Assembly (NCBI GenBank): GCA_905221605.1 | Contig: CAJNDS010002199.1 | Coordinates: 62,001 to 126,000, forward strand | Direction of reading: 5' to 3' | Length of the DNA stretch: 64,000 nt | Source: Symbiodinium natans | Taxonomy: Eukaryota > Sar > Dinophyceae > Suessiales > Symbiodiniaceae | Shown here: piece after piece, positions 56,658 through 64,000 of the stretch | How the letters are laid out: every line of letters starts with the position of its first letter | Numbering within the stretch: the stretch's first letter is position 1 | Notes under the pieces: model-generated | What the model saw: only the letters and a program-made list of their open reading frames with translations | The model's database searches: none | Told to the model about the DNA's origin: nothing | Position numbers and translations under genes: made by a program

Positions 56658-57622
56658 CTGGAGACACGGAAGATCTGAAAGATGAGGCCTGGAGCGCCAA
56701 TGATGCGCGGGTCGATGCGCCAGATATTACCTGGAGTGCGAAGGAAGCACGGGTTGAGGTGCATATGGTGTTACGTTCCACGGGTGACTGCAACAATGGG
56801 GCGCAGGTCTCCGCAGCAGCTGATGATGGAGGTTCACAGGTGGACGCACTGGTGCAACCTGAAGTTAGCCGCGAGGAACGGAATAGCAAGGGCTACACCG
56901 GAGCCGATGAGGCAGCTGTGGTCAACGATGGTGGCAATTCTCCTTTGGAAACCATGGAACAGAAGGAGCCTGCGGTGGAAGAAAGTGTGCCTGCCGTGGA
57001 TGATCAACTCAATCGCCCTGCAGTGGAAGAAAATTTGCCTGCTGCAGAAGGTGTGACAAAGGACTCCAATGATGGGTCCACTCCCATGAAGGGAGAAGTG
57101 TTGCCGTCTGGAAGTTTGCCGGAAGTCGACACCGAGCGAACTACAGCAGATGAGGCAAAGCCTTTGGCGGAGAAAAAGGGAGGTCCTGAAATCCAGGAGC
57201 ACAAAAAAGATGAGCCTGTGGGACTCGTGGAGCAGGACGAGCAGTGTGACCCAAAGGTGAAGACAAATGATGCGCCAGGAGCCGATGATACAGAGGTGGT
57301 TTCTGAAGAGCATGCAAAGAAAGTGCCCCGAGCGGGAGCCTTGGAATCACCTGGGAACCATTGCTATCAAGAGGGAGATGAGATTATGGGTCTAGTGCGC
57401 TGCATCAATGGGTATGGAGCCTTTTTGGACCTTGGTGATTTGAATGTATTGATTCCTGCAGAAGGAAACAATACGTGTCAGTTCAGATTTGGTGATACTG
57501 TCAATGGAACAGTGAAACGAGTGGAAGATGATGGTACCATAATCTTGGACACCTTTCTGGTTTTGGAAGAGGACGTGGAGGACTCTTCCTCGACGCTGCG
57601 GAAATGGAAACCCAGCGGCTGA
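56474..57622 (+). pseudogene. E3 Gag-like polyprotein: acidic linker and S1 domain
   Basis: This is the continuation of the N-terminal segment after the one-base loss. Residues 1-290 are acidic and low in hydrophobics, probably disordered. Residues about 298-361 (YQEGDEIMGLVRCINGYGAFLDLG ... FRFGDTVNGTVKRVEDDGTIIL) fit an S1 RNA-binding OB fold, complete here but split in E1. The frame ends at TGA (57620-57622) where E1 has TGG (SGW), a single G-to-A nonsense change. Reading resumes in the same phase with TWWTDSWYAGQWYQDSNGQWDW. Confidence 0.78.
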
Positions 57623-57724
57623 ATTACGTGGTGGACGGATTCATGGTATGCTGGTCAATGGTACCAAGATTCCAACGGTCAATGGGACTGGAAACAGGAG
57701 GAAGAGCAATCCGATGAAGGGCTT

Positions 57725-59406
57725 GTGGTACAGGAGTTATCCTCAGAAGAACGAGAGGAAAGGCAACTTTATGGAGAAAAGATCTACAAAGCTCTTCTGG
57801 AGAATGGAAACGAAGATGAGGCCTATGTTGGCAAAATCACTGGGATGCTGTTGGGTCGCCCGATGGAAGATTTACAGGAGTGTGTTGCAGATCATGCATT
57901 CCTCAATGCGGAAGCTCGGCGCGCGTATGGCATCTTGCAAAATGATGGTTGGAAGCCTGATGGTACAGAAAGCACAGGCTTGGGAAAGTTAACCACTTTT
58001 TCCCGAAAACAGTACCACAACGCGCTTTTCGAACTGGCATGCAGAAAAAGGAGATTTACTCGACCAGTTGTGGGTGAAGCGGTGGCAACGGTGCTGAATC
58101 AAGGGGAAGATGAGTTTTGGAACGCGCTTTGGTTGGACACCAAGCTATTTTTGCAGGAGCTTGATGGTGCAGTGCAATCCATGAGCAAAAGGGAGAACAA
58201 GCCAATGGAAGCCTACATGGACCCTGACCAGTACAAAAAGGCTCACATGACTCCAAAGACTGTGTTGTCACCTGGATACAGCAAGCTGTGCAAGTTCTTC
58301 AATCGGGGAAGGTGTCGCAATGGTGATGAGTGTTCCTATGAGCATCGTCGTTATGGTGAAGGTTGGCCAGGAGGAGGGTCAACTGATCCAAAGAACAGCC
58401 AAGAAGCTGATGATGAGGATGGGAACATCGGTGACCCTCCCACAGAGGAAGGTACAGTGGATGAGGCACAGCAGGAGCGGGAGGATTTAGCCTTCCGGGC
58501 CAAGTACAATTTTGGCAAAGGTGCATCAAAGGGTGAACCTACGTCGGGTGAGCCAAAAGGTCGTCTGTGTCTGTATTACAATCAAGGTGGTTGTAAATAT
58601 GGGACTACATGCAGGTATCTTCACAACGATGACATAGCATTGGAAGGGACTTGGGAGCCCGGCAAATCTTGGGATAATGCTTCCAGGAAGGCACTAAGGG
58701 ACGCAGGGTTCCACCATTGCTGTTTCGATTATTACCTCAGAGGACGTTGCCGGAAGGGGTCAAATTTCTGCAAGTACTCCCACGACGAGATGTCAGAGGA
58801 GCGGCTGACGCTCCTGAAACACTTGGTACAGGTGGCCAATCAGGTCCGGTTTGAAAAAGAGAGAGGATGGGAGATTACGGATAGAAGCACTTTTCAGCCA
58901 CCTGCGAGTGGGGGAGCTGAATCTTCCTCATCCTCGGCACCAAAATCGCTGCAAATGACCAATGTGTCACAAAAAGAAGGTGAAAAAGGTATTCTGGATG
59001 AAGCAGAAGCTGATGAACAAAAGAATTCGGTGGCTGAATCCACTGGTACTCGGCTTCAAAATCCGGAGGAGCCAATTGAATATTGGATGGCTCGCAACGA
59101 ACACCTGTGGGTGTATACTCCTCATGTAAGTGAGGTGATGATTACGCTTGGTGTGACCAATGTGTCGGACTTGCAAGAGTTCATCTTTGTGGAAGATTTG
59201 GTTGACAAAGGGATCAACAAAGTGACCGCATGCAAAATTCTGCAATTGGTTGGTGATGTCCGATATCGCCCGGGAGGACCGGAAAAAGCAGTTCCTTCTG
59301 ATGCATCTGTACGGGTACAACAATCTTCTGGGAACAAAGGAACTGGAAGAGCGGCGGTGCGAACCCTCACTCAGGTGCGTGAAGCTGAAACTCCGGTGCA
59401 AAAACC
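57725..59406 (+). pseudogene. E3 Gag-like polyprotein: MLLE domain and CCCH fingers 1-3
   Basis: The first ATG-like codon is GTG at 57725; the phase is continuous with the previous segment. Residues 15-72 fit MLLE/PABC (KITGMLLGRPMEDLQECV). CCCH fingers are C189-x7-C197-x5-C203-x3-H207, C282-x7-C290-x5-C296-x3-H300 and C333-x8-C342-x6-C349-x3-H353, all complete. Residues about 465-545 (WMARNEHLWVYTPHVSEVMITLGVTNVSDL...) may be a SAM-like helical domain. One base is missing near 59388 relative to E1, so the printed end beyond AE is out of phase. Confidence 0.82.
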
Positions 59407-60385
59407 ATGCCGAGAGGCTCCTATCGGGAGCTTTTTGATAAGGTCAGGTACCGTGATGGTTGGACGCTTGCGCAGAGGTCTCCGTTGTGTGTACAGAAGC
59501 TGCGGTTGGTGGGAGTTGGAATGCCGCCGGTGAATCCACCAACAAAAAAGTATCGGTCAAGATCAAACCCTGTGAGAAGGGGAAGGCCCTTGCTGGACAA
59601 AAACAGGTGCGACAGGTGCCACGCTCTCGGTCACAACGACGAGTGCAACCGGCGGAAGTGGTGGAAAAGCCGAAGCCACTGGAACTGAAGCCTCGTGGTG
59701 GGGTGTCGTATCGGTTCAGCAGAGCGTGGGCAGATGTGGTGGATGATGATGAACAGGCGGAGGCTTTGGTCTCGTACGCCGCTTCCTCAAGCGATTCAAG
59801 CGAAGAGGAGACCAATGCCGTACAACGCAACTGCCTGAAGGAAATCTTCTTGCAAGAAAGGGATTCACAGAGAACTGCGAATCGTGGCAATGTTCCGCAA
59901 AGTGGTTCTTCAGGCTCCAATGACGGGCCGAAAAAATCGGTTCACCTTGGCGAAGGGCGCGACAAAGCGTCGCGGGGGGAGACCCGCCAAGAAGTGACTT
60001 CACAAGTTTTTTCGCTACCACAACCTTCTCGTCGAGCTGAACGGTCTCAAAAAAGAGCAAGGGATGGCTCAGTTATGGTTGGTTCGCTGGCGGTGGGCTC
60101 CACGGATGAGGTTTTACCTGGGCAAGGTGTTGCTGGACAGGTGAATGTCTCTGAAAGCGCTCAAGTTCTTCCTGGGCAAGAAGTGGCTGGACAGGAGACG
60201 GCGCCGGAAGGAGCAGTACAAATTTCTGGCGAGGAGACTGACCAAAAAGAAGGAGAAGGTGGGAGCAATGAACTCCGTGGTGATGGTGCGAAGATATTGG
60301 ATGTTTGTCCGGTGAGGAATGACCTTCAGCAATTCTGGTTAAAGGCCTTCTGACTCGGATTTATTGGAAGGTTGCTGTTGGCAAG
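59407..60385 (+). pseudogene. E3 Gag-like polyprotein: basic and Ser-rich linker
   Basis: MPRGSYRELFDKVRYRDGW is in phase with E1 and leads to KKYRSRSNPVRRG. The frame then passes either into a short zinc-knuckle-like CDRCHALGHNDEC stretch that ends at 59686, or, with one base shift, into ALAGQKQVRQVPRSRSQRRV ... SSSDSSEEETNAVQ. The latter matches E1 downstream and is the likely original phase. E1 lacks about 190 bp here. A single-base loss near 60333 (CAATTCTGG versus CAATTGCTGG in E1) ends the frame at 60353. Confidence 0.6.
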
Positions 60386-61561
60386 TTGCCTGTGGGGCAA
60401 AGAGACTGCCAAAAAGGGTCCAATAAGATGGATCGAACTTTGGTTATTAGCATGTCATCCGAGGGTGCAAGCGAACAGGATGAGAACCTGGCACTGGAGG
60501 ACGATGCTGATCAGTCAATGGGTGACGGTGCGATGGTAGTTCTGGTGTATGATCCAAGGACGCTGATTCAGTCGCCAACAACTGATTGGGTTATGCGTCG
60601 CGGTCTGACCGATCGTTCCGTCTGGCCAGCAATGGCGTACATGGCACAGAGGATATGTGCTGAAATGGTTCAAGTGGATGAAATGAATGCCCAGCTAGGG
60701 ACTGGAGCACTCCTTTTTCAAAGGAGAGATCAAGGATATTATTGTGACCTGCATCGTTCGTTCCATGACAACCCGTGCTTGCCGGCGGTGGGAAATTACC
60801 CTCTTTCGGTGATGGGTGCCTTGTTGTCTCCTGGTCTGGAAGGGGAATTCAAAAATACTGACAAGTTTGGAACTGCTATGGAGGCAATTGCCTATGATTG
60901 GAGTCGCAGTCCAGGCATGGAAGTTCACATTGAACTTATGGCGAGGGTAGCCAAAATGGTTCACCCGTTCCTGAATCTTGGAGCCCAGGGGTCGGTGATG
61001 GTTTCGGAATTTCTCTGGCAGCGCGGGAGGGCCCGGTTGATGGAGTTCCTTCAAGCGGCGACTTGTGCGGACCAATTGGAGGCTCTCTGGAAAAGGATGG
61101 ACGACGATGCTGATGAAGAGGTGGATCCTTCGACAGCGGTGCTGGAAGTTCTTGGACCAGAGGATGCGGTGCTTGATCAAGGGAACAATGAATCCCTTAT
61201 TTCCATTGAAGATGCTGGAGGTGAGACAAGTGGTGACACTGGAGGGGATGGCAAAGCGCCAGAAGTTTCTCCGGAAGAGGAGACATCCAGTGGGTCATCA
61301 AGACTGGCGGACACAAGGATTTTCTTGTGGTCAGTGTACTCCCGCGTGGCTTCTAATTTCTCTATGCAGGACCGCACTACTGGTAAGATCTTTGACAGCA
61401 CAAAAGGGTATCCTGGTGAAGGACCAAACAATGATGACAATCCTTCCTCTAAGAAGAACTTACCCTGGATCTCGGAAGACTACCTCGACGAAGTGGCGTC
61501 AAAAAAGATGGAAAGGTCTTCAGATATGCATGGGTTTGTTCCGGGAAGTGAGGGACCATAG
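60386..61561 (+). pseudogene. E3 Gag-like polyprotein, middle segment
   Basis: It begins in a TTG-led frame (KLPVGQRDCQKGSNKMDR) and runs 391 codons with close identity to E1. SVWPAMAYMAQRICAEMVQVDEMNAQLGTG and the next 200 residues are helix-rich; after about 260 the chain is acidic and Ser/Gly-rich. It ends at TAG (61559-61561) where E1 has TTT (PFEKVEVEN), and the same phase resumes immediately. No domain is recognised; a capsid-like part is the natural guess from its place between RNA-binding modules. Confidence 0.68.
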
Positions 61562-61573
61562 GAAAAGGTAGAG

Positions 61574-63211
61574 GTGGAGAATGTTACTGCCTCTAAAATT
61601 CTTATGGCTCTTTGGAAGAAGGGATATAGAGCTGGGTATAGGAGGTTGTGTCGTTTGAACGCATCTGGATGCAAGGTTGGAGCAATGAAACGTCCAATCA
61701 AAAGGGTGCAGAAGATTGGCACTAGAAAGGCCTTCACGAAGATGTTCAATGTTTTTGGATCGTCTCAGCATGGCTCAGGAGTTGGCGGAAACCCAATCAT
61801 GAAGGTGGTAGGACCAAGGCCAGGTTTTCCAGCTGTACTCCAAGCACCAAATACTGATAGCACGTCGGGTGAAGGGAGCAGTCCCCAGGTACATGGCAAT
61901 GTTCATGTAGAGCACAATCGCCCTATGGACCGGTACGAGGCAGAGCGCTTGGAGAAGAGGAAGAAGGGCTTCTGCTATTGGTTCGGCAAGGGGAAAGATC
62001 GCTGCAAATTTGGTGAAGACTGCAAATTCATCCATTCCGAAGATGATGTGATGCTACCTTCGTATTGGTGCAAATACTATGTGGCAGGGAGAGAATGTTT
62101 CGCTGGAAAGGATTGTGGGTTCTCGCATGATGCAACTGGTGTGAGGTGCGTCCAGTTTGCTCGGTCTGGGAAGTGTCGTTATGGTGACAGGTGTGTCTTC
62201 GAGCATGGTGTTCCGCTGGATGAACAGAGGCCAAGGTCTCCAAGGACGCCCCCAAGGGATGGTCCAAGGAGAAAGTCTGGTGCAAATGGTGGAGAAAAGG
62301 AGATCTCTCCTGAACAGTTCGATGATGATGAGGAGGATTTTATGGTTTATGACGAAGATACCAAAATGACGGAACTGTTGATGGAGGCGATTTCATTTCT
62401 GTCCGGTGGCAAGCCAGATTTGGCTCGAGCAGAGGCGGACCCATTGTTCAAACTCCTGAAGTTCACTGGAGATGCTGACCAAATGGATCAAGTATGGGTT
62501 TCGTGGACCACTGAAATGTTGTCAGTGCTGGAACTTCTCGAAGTAGTGAAGTCGTATGATGTTTCGCTCGCGGAGGTGGAAGAATGGGTCAATGACCTGA
62601 GGATATGGTATGAGCGAGCCAATTTGGGAGAAGAAAAGGATCCCAAAAAAGGGAAAAAGAGGTCCCTAGAAGGGGAGTCCAGCAAAGATATTCCTGCCGA
62701 AAAAGAAGTGGTTGAGACTTCGGAGACGGAGGTTGCCGTTGAGGAGGAGAAGAAAAAGGTAAAAAAGAAGAGGAAAGCTGCAGCTATCGAAGATCCTTAC
62801 ACTCTCATGGTTCCAAAGCCGAAGAAGATGCCGACGATCATTGAGAAGGGTGGATCAACATCCAATGTGGTGGCTTCTGCAGTGGAAAAATCCTCGAAGA
62901 CGCGCGCAAAGTCAAATGTTGGTGGAAAGACAAGGAAGAGGGAGAAAAGTCAGAGTCCCAAAAAAGAAGAGGTGGTAATGGTGCAAGGTCCTGAGGAAAA
63001 GGATCGTCCATCTGATACGGATGTACCAGTGTCTACCGCTGTGAATGCAGAGCTGGGTCAATCGTGCCAAGCGATTGAGGACGCAAAGAGAGAAGGATTG
63101 GTATCCTCAATTCAAGGATGCGTACAGGATCCTGTGCTTACAGTTTCGGACCTGGAGTATATTCTGCTGCAACTTCACCTCAAGATTGCCAACAATCGGA
63201 AAAAGAAGTGA
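61574..63211 (+). pseudogene. E3 Gag-like polyprotein, C-terminal part with CCCH fingers 4-6
   Basis: 545 codons. Fingers: C134-x9-C144-x5-C150-x3-H154, C166-x8-C175-x5-C181-x3-H185 and C192-x8-C201-x5-C207-x3-H211. The fingers are followed by a phospho-site-like RSPRTPPRDGP stretch, an acidic helical region, and a strongly basic Lys-rich tail ending NNRKKK and stop. CCCH triplets of this spacing are RNA-binding in known families. The segment is the best preserved of the polyprotein and is intact here, while E1 has an extra A at the KKVKK run. Confidence 0.8.
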
Positions 63212-63350
63212 TTGGATGGTATGGATGAAGGGATGGTTTTTCTCTTTATGGAGACCGGTGCGCTGGAACAGCCAATGTGCTGACAATGTGGTGGTTACTA
63301 TTAAGGGTATGGAAATCCCTGATAGTAGAAGTCAGTAGCTTTTAGCGTAG

Positions 63351-63386
63351 CGAAGACCACGGTTTGTGGTGAAGAAGGCCAAGGAG
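63351..63386 (+). pseudogene. Vestige of pol (RT/RNase H junction) in E3
   Basis: RRPRFVVKKAKE matches the end of the E2 RT frame. Of seven base differences in 36 from E2 (48176-48211), six are at third codon positions. Confidence 0.65.
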
Positions 63387-63573
63387 TCTTCAGTGATGAG
63401 AGGATCATGGTGAAAAGAGATTCTCTGTGGTTAGTGGGTTAGCCAATGTGCTATAATTCCGTCCTGGATGACGTTAAACCATATTTTGCATTTCAAGCAG
63501 CTGGCTGCTGCTTTAATGGCAGTTTTTGGCCAAAACATCTGCACCTCCAAGGTGTCCTAGGAAATCCTAGGAC

Positions 63574-63581
63574 AGGGGGAG
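63574..63581 (+). other. E3 polypurine tract AGGGGGAG
   Basis: It directly precedes the 3' LTR, with the TCCTAGGA double palindrome at 63555-63572. Confidence 0.8.
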
Positions 63582-63866
63582 TGCGGAGCTGCAATTGGTA
63601 TTGTAGAAAGGAGTTAGTGTTGAGGGTTGGATGGGTCAATGAACCCTGATATTTGGCTCAAGATGGCCCCGAGCCGTCCGCTTTTCGTTGAAAAGGTTGT
63701 GTCCGTGTGTTGGGTGTTGGGTCTTGTGGGAGGTAGTAGTCCCGACCCTTCTCCCTTAGCCTTTCCCTCTAGGGTGGGATTCTTCTCTTACTGGTTCGAT
63801 CTGGGAAATCCATATAGGCAACTGTTAAGGGTTGGTTTCTTTCCCCTTTCCCCTTCGGTTGCCCCC
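63582..63866 (+). repeat. E3 3' LTR (285 bp, last GTA missing)
   Basis: Direct repeat of 55019-55306, ending GGTTGCCCCC then TAAACCC. The spliced-leader-like segment is at 63645-63662. Confidence 0.9.
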
Positions 63867-63990
63867 TAAACCCTAAACCCTAAACCCTAAACCCTAAACC
63901 CTAAACCCTAAACCCTAAACCCTAAACCCTAAACCCTAAACCCTAAACCCTAAACCCTAAACCCTAAACCCTAAACCCTAAACCCTAAAC
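63867..63990. repeat. Telomeric array right of E3
   Basis: About 17 CCCTAAA units, then ctcagggccta at the window end. Confidence 0.97.
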
Positions 63991-64000
63991 TCAGGGCCTA

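Larger units (their letters stand above)
55019..63866 (+). mobile_element. E3: copia-type LTR retrotransposon lacking pol, inserted in telomeric repeat
   Basis: Same architecture as E1 but on the plus strand, and with a distinct LTR subtype. LTRs 55019-55306 and 63582-63866 differ by one substitution plus loss of the final GTA on the right, so insertion is recent. The left flank is CCCTA; the right LTR runs directly into TAAACCC. The internal region encodes the WW-S1-MLLE-CCCH polyprotein, now broken by at least four single-base shifts and two nonsense codons. Confidence 0.9.

Overview
The window reads as nuclear DNA of a dinoflagellate, most likely a Symbiodiniaceae/Suessiales-type genome. 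The reasons are plant-type telomeric repeats (TTTAGGG/CCCTAAA) at many internal sites, Ty1/copia elements of a dinoflagellate kind, abundant GT/GCGT microsatellites, tandem gene-like arrays, and spliced-leader-like sequence (TTTGGCTCAAG) inside retrotransposon LTRs. No bacterial operon, rRNA, tRNA or CRISPR was recognised. The organism call is inference from sequence character only.

Layout. 1-8313: a giant intronless reading frame, open at the left edge, joining a serine-hydrolase-like region to an Upf1-like SF1 helicase. 8314-10922: its long 3' tail with hairpin and tandem repeats, closed by a poly(A) run. 11208-16602: five and a half copies of a 970-bp tandem unit. 16603-19229: no gene seen. 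19230-21476: GT/GCGT microsatellites, an AT-rich block and TTGTCGCGGG motifs. 21468-27776: a degenerate family of FNIP (LRR-like) repeats and Ser/Thr-rich exon-like stretches broken by telomere-like tracts, with a 1-kb segment duplicated at both ends. 27777-32094: microsatellites, then DNA without a recognisable gene. 32095-36426: modular PQPEWG-type repeats around one probable exon. 36427-38113: AT repeats, a C-rich tract and telomeric repeat.

38114-63990 is the most striking part. Three LTR retrotransposons (E1 minus, E2 minus, E3 plus) each sit inside (CCCTAAA)n arrays and join them at the same phase, with CCCTA at the informative edges. They share LTR termini (TGCGG...CCGTA), a half-tRNA primer site matching the initiator-Met anticodon arm (GGTTATGAGCCC), and a polypurine tract next to a double TCCTAGGA palindrome. 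Every LTR contains a spliced-leader-like segment followed within a few bases by ATG, with an open frame running on through the primer site.

E1 and E3 (8.5 and 8.8 kb) carry only a Gag-like RNA-binding polyprotein: WW, S1, MLLE/PABC, three CCCH fingers, a long linker, then three more CCCH fingers. They share a deletion of pol that leaves a 36-bp vestige of the RT/RNase H junction. E2 (6.2 kb) carries only pol: a GGPPC methyltransferase-like module, integrase, a 2OG-Fe(II) dioxygenase-like domain with its full set of ligands, reverse transcriptase, RNase H and a membrane-spanning tail. Taken together they suggest one large parental element now split into complementary halves and targeted to telomeric repeats. 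All three copies have frame breaks, so activity would depend on intact relatives elsewhere.
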